Positions 1-9,900 of a stretch of DNA of 64,000 nt are shown here, in pieces. Below the pieces are notes generated by a model. It did no database searches. It had not been told where the DNA came from and was given only the letters and a program-made list of their open reading frames with translations. A program made the translations under genes and the position numbers. Within the stretch, counting starts at the first letter, position 1. Each line of letters begins with the position of its first letter. The DNA lies in the NCBI GenBank assembly GCA_963785065.1, contig CAWATX010000001.1, forward strand, positions 1 through 64,000. Reading direction: 5' to 3'. The DNA comes from CAVSRC01 sp963785065 (GTDB taxonomy: Bacteria > Pseudomonadota > Alphaproteobacteria > Rhizobiales > Kaistiaceae).

Positions 1-465
1 ACGGCACGACCACTGCTGACACCCGGCGAGATCATGCAGCTTCCGTCGGACGACGAAATCGTCATGGTCTCCGGCAGCCCACCAATCCGCGCGAGGAAGG
101 TGCGCTACTACGAGGATGGAGAACTCGCGGCCCGCATTCTTCCATCGCCGGCCCGCTCGGCCACTCCATTGCCGTCTCGCGGTCGCGTCTCGGCAGGCGA
201 GGCCGATGACGACTGGGCGGGCACTGTCGCGACGGCGCCGCACGGCTCGGACACTGAGGATCCGGACAATGCCGGGATACGGCGTGAGCCTGAACTACCC
301 GAGCATGAGGAGATCGCTCCCGAGCCCAGAACGGCGGCACAAGAATTCGACCCCATGGACGACGAGCCGGACGACGACGTGCAGCGCCAGCGCGCCATGC
401 AGCGGGCTTTTAATTCTTCTGCACGGCAGGCGCCACTCGATCCGGCCGATGACCTGCGGATGTAG
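1..465 (+). CDS. traG: VirD4/TraG type IV coupling protein, C-terminal end (partial)
   Basis: The reading frame is open from the first base and ends at the TAG at 463-465, so only the last ~154 codons of a longer gene are present. The segment starting TPGEIMQLPSDDEIV, followed by PPIRARKVRYYED, is the conserved end of VirD4/TraG coupling proteins, the inner-membrane ATPases that bring the relaxosome to the mating-pair channel. The remainder is an acidic, low-complexity tail (residues ~55-145), which is normal for this family. The Walker motifs would lie left of the window. A CopG-like gene follows 2 nt downstream, the usual arrangement in alphaproteobacterial trb-type conjugative elements. 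The assignment is secure; the start is unknown. Confidence 0.9.
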   Translation, partial: TARPLLTPGEIMQLPSDDEIVMVSGSPPIRARKVRYYEDGELAARILPSPARSATPLPSRGRVSAGEADDDWAGTVATAPHGSDTEDPDNAGIRREPELPEHEEIAPEPRTAAQEFDPMDDEPDDDVQRQRAMQRAFNSSARQAPLDPADDLRM

Positions 466-467
466 CG

Positions 468-905
468 ATGCGCACCAAGCACACGTTCCGTCTTCCACCT
501 GATCTGGCTGGCAAACTTGCGGACTACGCGAACCGCAAGCGGGTGTCCCAAGCGTTGATTGTCGAAGCGGCGCTCGCCTCCTACCTCTCGCCGGATGCCG
601 CCGACCGTTTGGAAGCAGCACTTGCGCGACGGCTCGATCGGATGGCCCGCGATATCGAGCGCATCGAACGGCACGTCACGATCTCGAACGAGGCGGTCGC
701 CGTGTTCGTACGCTTTTGGCTGACCAGTACGCCGCCCCTGCCCGACACGGCGCTGGCCGCCGCGCAGACCAAGGGCCGCGAACGCTATGAGGGTTATGTC
801 GAAGCGCTTGGGCGGCGCCTTGCGCGCGGTCGCAAACTCGCCGACGAAGTGGTCCGCGACATAGCACCAGCTCTTTCAGAAGCAGCGTCCGAGCATCACG
901 AATGA
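468..905 (+). CDS. CopG-like ribbon-helix-helix protein
   Basis: A 145-residue protein beginning with a ribbon-helix-helix segment (residues ~3-45: a TFRLPPDLAGKL strand, then helices with RVSQALIVEAAL). A long helical, coiled-coil-like region follows (residues ~45-75). It matches the short CopG-family protein normally found between traG/virD4 and trbB in alphaproteobacterial conjugative elements, where it is thought to be a transfer regulator or relaxosome accessory. It starts 2 nt after the TraG stop, so it is probably co-transcribed and translationally coupled. The next expected gene, trbB, is not present: within ~90 bp the sequence runs into a convergent serine recombinase gene. Confidence 0.8.
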   Translation: MRTKHTFRLPPDLAGKLADYANRKRVSQALIVEAALASYLSPDAADRLEAALARRLDRMARDIERIERHVTISNEAVAVFVRFWLTSTPPLPDTALAAAQTKGRERYEGYVEALGRRLARGRKLADEVVRDIAPALSEAASEHHE

Positions 906-991
906 GATGAAACGAAGCTGGTGCGGCGCCTGGCCGTCAATTCGCCTTGACCTTTTCTTACTCGACGCATTCTTTCGACGGAACACTCAAC

Positions 992-2560
992 TCAAATGAA
1001 GAGTTCAAATCTCTCTTGGTCCGCCATTTGGTTTTTTCCCATGTCAGGGGCTCCTAGTAGTTTGAATGGCAAGGTCATTTTTGGGGTTTGAAACCCTTCA
1101 CTAGGGCAGTACGCAAGGTGGTCCGCGAACGTGAGCCGCAGGACGAGTTTCTGAAGTTCGAATCTTCCCGAACACCAGAGTTTCGAAGGGTTTGCGAGGA
1201 AGCTGAACGCGAGTTCGAACATTTCCTCGAAGGAGCGTTGCGGACCTCCCGCGCTTTCCCGCTTCTCCGCGATCACGAGCTTGCTGCGCTCAAGCTGCCC
1301 GATGCGCTTCTCGTAAGCCGCCACGACGGAATCAGCCGACGCTTCGACGATGCGGTCGAGCAGCACGCCAATCTGCTTGTCGACTTTCGCTGCCTCGCTT
1401 TCATACGACAGCGCAATGGCACGCGCCTGAACTAATCGCTGATCCCAGGCGTCCTTGAACATGGCGCGCACGAGGTCGAACAGCCCCCGCTTCGGCGTCA
1501 GCATCTGGAGCAGTTCAGAGAACTCGCTCTCGATCTTGTCGCGCCGGATTGCCTTGCCTTTACGCTCGCAGCCTTTGCCGAAGCACATGTAGTAGGGATG
1601 CTTCGCGCCCGTCTTGCTCTTCGACCAGCAGGCCGTCAGCGGCTTGCCGCAGTGGGCGCAGGCAATTGCCCCACGCAATGGAAAGTCCGCACTGATATCC
1701 GCGCGCATCGGGGCGTAGGCCCCTTCCTTCAGGCGCTTCTGAATACGCTCGAACGTCTCCAAACTGATGAGGCCTTCGTGCCTGCCCTTGCGCAGCGACA
1801 CACCCCACTCCAGACACTCGACATAACCGGCGTAGAGCGGACGGGTCAGCAGGTTCTTGACGAGCTGGTTGCGGACAATCCCATGCTTGTCCTTGGGAAA
1901 GGCGGGCTGCGCTTCCAGGAACCGCTTCACTTCCGCTTGCGAGCGGAACCGCCCCGAGGCGTAGCCCTCCAGCGCCTCCTGAATGACGGAGGCAAGAGGT
2001 TCGTCCCTGACGAGAACCTTCCCCTCCCCGCTTTTTAAGGCGTGACGATAGCCCATGCATGAGAAGAACGGCCAGTAACCATTGAGGATGCGGGCACGCA
2101 TCCGGTTGTGCGTCTGCTCGGCGTTCTTCTGTCGCTGGTGCTGCGACACGCTGGCGAGCAGATTCTCAACCAGGATCGAATCCGAGTCTTCGCCGAATTC
2201 GACGGAAGGGCTTTCGAGATGAGCGCCAGCCTTGGCGATCGCGCTGCGCAATTCCAAGTGCGCGCGCATGTCGCGCGCGAGGCGCGAGATATCGTCAATG
2301 AGTACGACAAAGTTGCCCCGCTTGCGATTGGCGCGCAGGAAAGAAAGCATCGCTCGCATGCCCGGCCGGTTGATGAGACCGCCCGACACCGCCTCGTCGG
2401 TGAACACCTTCTCGACGGCGTAACCCTTCATGCGCGCGAACTCGCGGCAGCGCGTCTCCTGCGAGGCGTTGCCGTGGCCTTTTTGCATCTGCGCCGCACT
2501 TGATACGCGGCAGTAGATGACGGCGACCGTATTGAGGAGTTCGTCTTTTAGCGCTTTCAT
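992..2560 (-). CDS. Large serine recombinase (resolvase/invertase, zinc ribbon)
   Basis: A 522-residue site-specific recombinase. The N-terminal resolvase domain holds the YCRVS nucleophile motif (Ser20) and the LIDDISRLARD motif. The recombinase domain follows, then a zinc ribbon (CAHCGKPL ... YYMCFGKGC, residues ~320-355) and a coiled-coil C-terminus (~400-470). This architecture is typical of large serine integrases that insert or excise genetic elements. The start at 2560 was chosen over an upstream ATG at 2641 because it overlaps the preceding gene's stop as ATGA and has an AAGAAGGA ribosome site. It points toward the truncated transfer operon and is probably the integrase of the element whose left edge lies near 906-991. 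The att core cannot be seen by eye. Confidence 0.85.
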   Translation of the reverse strand: MKALKDELLNTVAVIYCRVSSAAQMQKGHGNASQETRCREFARMKGYAVEKVFTDEAVSGGLINRPGMRAMLSFLRANRKRGNFVVLIDDISRLARDMRAHLELRSAIAKAGAHLESPSVEFGEDSDSILVENLLASVSQHQRQKNAEQTHNRMRARILNGYWPFFSCMGYRHALKSGEGKVLVRDEPLASVIQEALEGYASGRFRSQAEVKRFLEAQPAFPKDKHGIVRNQLVKNLLTRPLYAGYVECLEWGVSLRKGRHEGLISLETFERIQKRLKEGAYAPMRADISADFPLRGAIACAHCGKPLTACWSKSKTGAKHPYYMCFGKGCERKGKAIRRDKIESEFSELLQMLTPKRGLFDLVRAMFKDAWDQRLVQARAIALSYESEAAKVDKQIGVLLDRIVEASADSVVAAYEKRIGQLERSKLVIAEKRESAGGPQRSFEEMFELAFSFLANPSKLWCSGRFELQKLVLRLTFADHLAYCPSEGFQTPKMTLPFKLLGAPDMGKNQMADQERFELFI

Positions 2561-2994
2561 GAATCCTTCTTTCCCGCGCCGCGCCCATTCGGGCGCGCCA
2601 CGATCTTGTCCTTGTTGTCTTTGTTGAAAGCCTCTCTGCACGATACCACCAGCGCGGATTCGTGATCCAGCTTGGCGTTACCTTTGCGCACAGTCCCCTC
2701 GCGCGCCTTCGCCTCGCGAGCCTTCTGGGCTTGTTGCACCGGATGAATGCCGAAGCCCATATCCACCCAGGCAACCACGTAGACCCAGACAACGGCCAGA
2801 AACTCGCAGGCCTCCTCCTCGCTCAGATCATGGTCTTTGACATATTGGATGAACTCGTCCGCGTCGAAGGTAAGAGCGGGATAGCCTGGTTCTGTCGGGG
2901 CCGTGAGGGCAGAGGTCCCAGCGCCCCCATCAGCGGGAGCGGTGGACTCGATGCCAGGATCGGCTTTGCCCGAAGGCAACGCATCGTCGTGCAT
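2557..2994 (-). CDS. Hypothetical protein coupled to serine recombinase
   Basis: A 145-residue protein of unknown function. Residues 1-40 are Ala/Pro/Gly-rich and disordered-looking. Residues ~45-85 form an acidic helical segment (FDADEFIQYVKDHDLSEEEA) followed by a hydrophobic VVWVYVVAWVDMGFG stretch. The C-terminus is Lys/Arg-rich. The ATG at 2994 has a GGGCAGG ribosome site and was preferred to an upstream in-frame ATG at 3063. Its stop overlaps the recombinase start by 4 nt, so the two form one operon. A role as recombinase accessory or directionality factor is inference from position only. Confidence 0.6.
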   Translation of the reverse strand: MHDDALPSGKADPGIESTAPADGGAGTSALTAPTEPGYPALTFDADEFIQYVKDHDLSEEEACEFLAVVWVYVVAWVDMGFGIHPVQQAQKAREAKAREGTVRKGNAKLDHESALVVSCREAFNKDNKDKIVARPNGRGAGKKDS

Positions 2995-3061
2995 GACCTG
3001 CCCTTTCCGGCTCGTTCTGGGGTTTCTCCTCTCTTTCCTGCGGAAAGAACAATACATGAAC

Positions 3062-3090
3062 ATACTAGGATTTTTGTCCTAGTCTGACAA
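3062..3090 (-). promoter_or_regulatory. Promoter with palindromic operator for the recombinase operon
   Basis: On the minus strand a TTGTCA -35 box (3085-3090) and a TAGTAT -10 box (3062-3067) are separated by exactly 17 bp. The perfect 7-bp inverted repeat ACTAGGA-N6-TCCTAGT (3064-3083) fills the spacer and overlaps the -10 box, as an operator would. It lies ~70 bp upstream of the hypothetical gene that heads the recombinase operon. The regulator is not identifiable. Confidence 0.55.
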
Positions 3091-3094
3091 GTTA

Positions 3095-3985
3095 ATTCTT
3101 GCCGCTCCGAGTTCCCAGGTGAGCCCGTCGGTCGGAACAAGTCTTTCACATAACGCTAATGGCAGTACGTTTCCACCCCGGCAGCAACGGAGCTAAATGC
3201 CAAATTCGATTAATTGCCCTACATACTCACGCAACTTTATAACTGCCCCACGCAACTTTGTTACCTCATTGACTAGCTCATTAATACAATAATCACTGCT
3301 GGAAAAAGCGCAGAGTCCACCCTTGTTTTGACTCGGTATTTTTCGAGAATTTGGCTGGCGAGTGCCAGAAACGGCAATATACCGCGAAAAAGAGAATATG
3401 GGAATCCCGCTGGTTGTAGGCGAGTTTGAACAAGGCAGGCAGAAGTTGGTGGTCGCAACAGCGGCTCAGAACCCAACCAGCAACGCAGTGGAAAGACCCC
3501 ACCGACAGCGCTTCGCGCGGTTCGCAAGATGTGTGCGGTAATACCCGCACCATCTTGGCAAGGGAGGCCCGCTGCGCGCCTCCCGTTGCATCCCTCCCGG
3601 CCTGTGGCGCGGTTCTGGCCTTGAGCCTTCACGCGCCATCGACCGTATCGCCGGTCGAACACTCGCCGGACCTGGAGACTTCCCTCTCCACCGGCACCGG
3701 ACCATGGAGGAACGTCCGCCGTTCCATCGCGCTCGGGGAGCCTCCGATCTCCCCGAGACCCCATGGCCAACCCTGCGCGGATTGGATGCCGCCAGCGTCT
3801 TGCCGCTGGATCACGCGCAGGAGAGATTTCGGCTCTCCCTGCACCCATCGACAACGAGCGTATCGCCGCCCTTTGAACCCACTCGCTGGGCTTGGGGAGT
3901 TCCCTCCACCACCGGCACCGAACCATGAAGGAGCGTCCGCCGTTCAATCCCGGCGCATCACCTAAGCACTGACGTCTCTCCGCTC
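3095..3985. other. Gene-free region with direct repeats
   Basis: Almost 900 bp without a convincing gene. A 250-codon minus-strand frame across 3273-4025 has no protein-like conservation pattern and was not accepted. The left part is AT-richer and has the 11-mer CACGCAACTTT twice (3228-3238 and 3249-3259), 21 bp apart. The right part carries an imperfect tandem repeat (3628-3726 and 3846-3945) with hairpins between the copies. The region could hold a structured RNA or element ends; nothing specific can be assigned. Confidence 0.45.
3628..3945. repeat. Imperfect ~100-bp direct repeat with hairpins
   Basis: Two copies, about 3628-3726 and 3846-3945, share blocks such as CATCGAC, CGTATCGCCG, CACTCGC, a TTCCCTC run, CCGGCACCG, ACCATG and CGTCCGCCGTTC in the same order. 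Differences are scattered, which suggests an old duplication or a conserved structured element. Between them lies a perfect hairpin (CTCGGGGAG/CTCCCCGAG, 3732-3757) and a smaller one (GGAGAG/CTCTCC near 3820-3840). It sits just downstream of the Avs-like gene's stop codon. Function is unknown. Confidence 0.5.
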
Positions 3986-6900
3986 TCAGTAGCCGGTTTG
4001 CGCAGACGGTTTCTTGGCGAACCAAGTGCGCAGTTGACCGTCGTCGCCACGCAAACCCACGTAAACCGCCCGCACACCCTCGCTGTCATCGTAACTTCGG
4101 CTCGACCGGTATTTCGAGAACGAGAGCGTATAGACAAGCCGCTTGCCCATCTCGGACAAAGCCCCATCGAGCCACGATTGATCTGCCCAAAGTATTACGC
4201 CCTTATCATGGTGGCGGCTTCGATACTGATCCGGGTCAGGCTTCCATCCCCCCCAAACTTGGCTACGTAGAGCCAAGCGACCTTCCGGGGTACGCCATTC
4301 CCTGAAATCAGGGTCCGCTGAAAGCTTCAATCTGGCCGTAGGCTTATTTCCCAATCTTGGGCGCGCGGCGGCCCCGCCAGTTGCCAACTCATCTCCTTGA
4401 TCGATCCCGAGCCCGTAGGCGTCAGGATCGCAGATCAGCGGCTCCATCGGGCTTTCGTCACGGAATCGATCGTCCTCACCATCCTGGTCGAACAGCGGCA
4501 TCCAAAAGTTGTGATCGTCCCTCTTGGCGAATGCCTGGCATTTACCTACTGCGCCACGCCGGCTGACGAGACCTGTGACGATCCTAACGTAGACACCGTC
4601 TGGTGAGGCCCAGCTCGCGCAAATTGGCACCAACTCATCGCTATGAGCGGGCCTGAGGCACACTTTTGAGAGGAGGGTATCCTGGTCCTCGAGGGTTTCT
4701 TGCCTTCCAACGCGACGACCAAGTAAGTACGCATTTGCGGACCAAGGTTCCGGGTCTTTGTGATCCGCCAAGAATGAGCCATCCTTGAACGTCACGTCGT
4801 AGCGAGACAGCCACTCTTTCCATGGCGGTGGGTCCCATGTCTCGTAGCTGCGCCGCACGACCGGCTTAACCTTCGCAAGAGTTGTTCCAGCATCCAGAAG
4901 CGCGTGCCGCTGGATGTGCTCCCGATAGAACTCGTACCGGTCATCGCTGTCGCGTCGGTATCTTTCATGACCCGGAAAGTCGTCCAAACTCTTGGCAGCA
5001 GGCCACCGGCGGACAATTTCAGCCGCGATGGCGTCAGTAGCTTCACCAGCGGAAATCCCGAACAGATGCGCCAAGTTGGAGACTTCAGATTTATTGAACT
5101 CGTAGTCGAAGCTGAAACCAGACTTCGGTTCCACATGCTTGGGATAGGTATTGGTGGCCACGTACCCGAGTGGTGGGTTGCTTAGGTGCTCACGTATCAC
5201 GCTGATATCAGGGTCAATTCCGCATTGACCGACATTGTCGAGAAAGCGCACGAGGTGAAGCTTATCAACAAAGTGGATGTCTGGTCTCTTCGCCAGCTCT
5301 GCAACTCTGGTGGCTAGAAAGGCCAAATATTCTTGATTCTGCAGGCTTGCGCGAGCCAAGCCCATAAGCATCCACTGCTGCGAGTTTCGAAATGACAGTG
5401 GGTGGTCTTCAGACCGCAATGCCGGAACTTCAAAAAGATCGAAACGGTCGATAAGGGCGCCGAGGTCATCGGCGAGGCCGAGGTCAGGGAACGATCCAAT
5501 CGCTCTTGCCGCCGACCATCGAACGTACGCGTCATCGTCTCCTAACAGATGCCACATGATGTCCGCGACGTGCGAACGTTCGTCCGCGTTTGGAGCAAAC
5601 TCCTTCCGGAACGAGCCCTCTCCAATCTCATCCGCAATTCGCGCCGACGGACCGGAAAGCATCTTTTCTAGCGCCTCTAGGGACGCCGTTGGCGACGCCA
5701 CCGCGCACAAGCTAGTCGCTAGTTGAAGCCATTCTTCGCCACTGAGTTCCACATTCTCGATCGCGACCGTCCGCAGTATGATTCGCATGACGAAGTCGTG
5801 GTCACCACACAGCTGTGCGAGTAAGAAAATCTGACGCGGCAGGCTTGCGTATCGCAGGTCAAAAATTTGCGATCCTCTGAAGTCGAATAGTCTCTCGATT
5901 ATCGCCTTTGCCTGTGTCCTGAGATGAGCGGAAGAGTCCCTCCATTGGGATACGCTTTCGGAGATTTGGCTGATCGCATCGTCGATCTCGAGCGCTGATA
6001 CCTCGCAAAGCGCCATCAGAAATCCGAGGCGCTTGTCGTATGGACAGATCTCCCTCAGCAGTTCGAAGAACCGCTTCTTTGCGAAATATGGAAGCGACGA
6101 GTTTGCTTCCACCCGCGTCAGCGCCGCGTCGATCGCTGCTGCTGAGGTTGGTTCACATTCCGCTAAAAGTCTCGATAGCCTCTCATCGAGCGGGACCTCT
6201 TGTTCCTCCTTGCGCTGCAGCGTGGGTGTAGAGTCGCGTGAATTGTTTCGATCATTGAGTTCGTCGGTATGCTTTCTAGCCGCGTCCAGGAGAGCCCGAA
6301 GTTCCGCATTTTGAGCTTCGGTAACTGCACCTGGAAATTCCTCGCCAACCTTCAAGAGACTTTCCCAAACTGAAGGCCAGCCTCCCGACGAATGCTCGGC
6401 CTTCAACTTAGCGAAGACCACACGGAAGATTCTCGCTTGCTCCGATGGAGCAGCCTCTTTTAGCAGCACCGAAAGTCCGTCGCCGATCCGCCACTCGTGC
6501 CATCCGTGATCCTCGCAGACCAAGAGCAGTGCGGCAGCACGTTTCGGGTCGAGCTGCCCTTCCGCGGCTAGACAACAGACAAGTTGAGGCAAACCATAGG
6601 AAAATTCCGCGACATCCTGATCATCCCACCGCAGCAGTTTGTACGCTGCAGAAAACCCTACAGACTTCGACATCGCACGAGCAAAAAGCGCCCAACCGAA
6701 TTTGCTGGGTTCGCTGTGGCAGATGGTCTGGCAGAGGTTCATCAGCCGTTGGCCGAGTTCCGGGCGGACATAGCCTCCTGGTTGTTCAGCGGCGAAATGG
6801 AGCACAGCGTAGATCAGATCATAGTCGTCGCCTCCCATCTGATCGAGCTCAGCTAGGCCTTGCCTGTAGTATTCTTTTGCCTCTTCGACGCTCATCGCTA

Positions 6901-9900
6901 CCACGGCGGAAGCGAGGTCCTCATACGCTCCACCCCGCTGTTCGATAGAGTCGTCCTTTCGGATTTCTTCGGCGATGTGCTGCGCAAAACGCCCCGACAC
7001 GTCGTGGAGGCCGGACCGCTCCGCGAGTTTGGATAGAACATCGATCTTCTGATGTATCGAGAATCGGTTGGCTGCCAATCCCGCCACGATAGATTTCGCC
7101 TGCGAAGTCGTAACGTCATCGATGTGCAGGAGAAGTAGCTCCAGGAATCCCATTCCGATTGTGCGTGTTAGCAAATCAGCGGCGCTCTCAGAGTGCCAGT
7201 GCGCTCCTGGGCGCAATCTACCGGTCCAGGTGGCTATGAAGGCGTCCAGACACGCGCTGCTAAGCCGTCGTTGAAGCATCGAAGCTTCGATCGGCTCGAT
7301 TAGTGCTCGGACAACCTCGATGCCTTCGGCAATTTCGCGGCGCTCGTTTTCATCAAACCGAGGTTCGAACTTGGGAGCCTTGGCCACGGAGTACCGGCGC
7401 TCATACTTTCGCTTATCCCGGACTGGCACCTTCAGGCTTCGCAGAAATTCGTGGAGCTCTTCTTTGGTCTTGATAGCCCTCGCATGTCGGTTGATCTTGA
7501 TTTCACGGGGCAGAAGGTCCGAGTAAGCAACCGCCCGACCAGCTGACCACGCCCGCATGCAAGACACGAGCGTTGGCAACCAAGCCCTGGAGAACCCGTG
7601 CCGCTCGCCATAATCGTATCTTGAGGGGCGCATTGCCTTTACGCGCCTCAAAAAGCTGACAGATGATGTGCGAGACCCTCCGAGCAAGGCCGCAACAGCT
7701 GCCGCAGACACCGCATCCTCAATGGTCCGCTGGTCATCGAAGTGCGTATCCGACGACTGCTCACGTGAGTCTTGTGATCTGGCAACGCCTCGCGCGATCG
7801 CTCTCACATCACTGCGTTCCAAGCGCGACCCGCTGCACAGTAGCGCGATCTTCAGCGCGTATGAACAACAGTCCTTGCCTGAAGCGAATTCCGTAAGCGG
7901 CTTCATCACACTGCTGCCAACCAGGCACTCATGCTGCCTGGCCAAGCGGATCACCTGTTCACATACCGAGATTGAAAAGCGATCATTCCAACGGCACAGG
8001 TTGTCATCAACAGTGCGAAAGCCTCCTTCTAGGATGGCCAGAAAAATGACTGCCGCAAAATCAAAAGCGTCCGGGTGCGCATCGCTGGAGTAATTCTCAT
8101 CCCCGTGACCTTCGTGGTACCAGTTGATCCATCCGATCGTCCGTCCCCGGTGAAGACGGGCTTCTTCGATTTCCCCGCCGAAGCTGTAGGCGAGTGTCAA
8201 CCGGGAATCCCTTGCTCCGCGCCAGCCCGAGCGATCATTGAAAAGACGGCGCGAGACGTCGCGGTCGCCAAGACGAACCGCCAAGCTAGGTGAGCGGCGA
8301 ATGAATTCATCACCCCTCGCGTTTGCGGCAGCTACCTGCGAGAGCGTGGTCGCAAGCTGCAAGGCCCGGTCAAGGTCACCTTCCTTGACTGCAAGCCGAA
8401 ATGCAGCGTGCAATCGGACGAGCGCCAGTCGGCGCTTCCCGTAGTCCGATTGAAGGCTCTTTGGAAATGCGCTGGAGTTCGCGAGAGCATATGCGCGCCC
8501 GCTATCATTGATCGCAACGAGAAATCCCGGGAGTGCTTCCGCTGCGTATTCCGAGGTTGCCTGCTGATCCTCCAGGCGCTGTGCGATTGACTGTTGAGCT
8601 GGCACCTCCCGAGAGTAGGTGTCCCGCACGTAGGTTTCGGTAGGCTCATCGCGGAAAATTGCGCCTTGGGGTATGATCTCCAACATCGGAGCGAGGTCGG
8701 ACGCAGCGCTGTTCACCTGTGACGAGGACCAACCGAGCGCTGCTGCCAGTTCGTCCAAAGGAATGGGGGGAGGCAGGAGCGAGATGGCCGCAAAGAATTC
8801 TTCAATGTCGGAATTTGGCCAAGCTGCGATGTGCAGGTCTTCGAAGATCTTGCTGCATTTCTGAGCGATGATCTCTTCGACTGTGATCCCTTCGTTGGAT
8901 ACGACGCCAGTTACATTCCCTTCCCATGTGTCGATCAGGTAAGCAAGCACTCGTGCGTTGCAGCCGGACCGTGCAAGCGCACGGGCAACTTCCTCCTCGG
9001 ATGCGCCCTTTCGGCGCTCGTCGATAAAGAGGCGGGCCTCGCTCTCGGAGAACGGATGCAGTGGATAGGACTTTACCCTCGCCCGACCGACGACCCCGGC
9101 CATTCGGTGAGACCGCGCCGTGAGGAGGAGCTTTACGCCTTCGAGCGGGTTGTCGCTTAGCGAAGCCAGCAGAAGCTTCGGGAACGATTCTTCCTTCCTG
9201 GCTTCGGCCTCTAGCTGCGCATTATCGGCGGCATCAAGAACGATAAGCACGCCGCCTTTTTTGGACTGTTCCCGTATCGCCCGGACTGCCTGAGCGAGGC
9301 GCTTCCTCGCCGTTTTGATCAAACCCCTCAAATCGTTGTCGCCCGGCAATAGCGGATCGCACAATCCTCTCGACGCATACTCATTGACTATCTGGACAAG
9401 GCCAATCCCCGGCAAGTGCCTGGGCTGTCCGTCGGACCGATAGGTGCCGCCTCCAAAGCAATCGAACACTACGACCTCCCGCTCAACGGACATTTTTGCG
9501 GCGAGGCTTTGAATAAAGACGGTCTTCCCTACGCCTCCATCGGCATGAACAAAGACCGGCGGCACAGATTTCTCGATGAGATCAACGACCTCAGGCAACT
9601 CTTCGCGCTCGACAACCTGACCAACGTCGATAAATCGTGTTTCTGCGGGGAATAGATCATCGCTGTCGCAGCCGAGCGCGTCCAGAACGTGTTCACGTCT
9701 GATGAGGTTCTTGCCCTGCCCACTTGGTCCCGCCTTGTCCACTACCAAATTCACGAGATCGTATAGACGGCCTTTGGCGAGACTATCCGACCCTGCCGAC
9801 CAGTCTGTCAGAGCGCGCCGTAATCGGCTCTTTTGAATTGGAAGGTTGCTTTCGGATGCCCTGAACTCTGTCATCGCGAAAAGCCGCGAGGCATCGACAC

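Noticed and set aside
906..950. Possible trbB N-terminal remnant (DETKLVRRLAV in one frame)
   Set aside because: The frame has a stop directly upstream and only a dozen residues; too short to claim.
3273..4025. A 250-codon open frame on the minus strand in the repeat region
   Set aside because: No protein-like conservation, composition dominated by the GC-rich repeats, and it runs into the Avs-like gene. Treated as chance.
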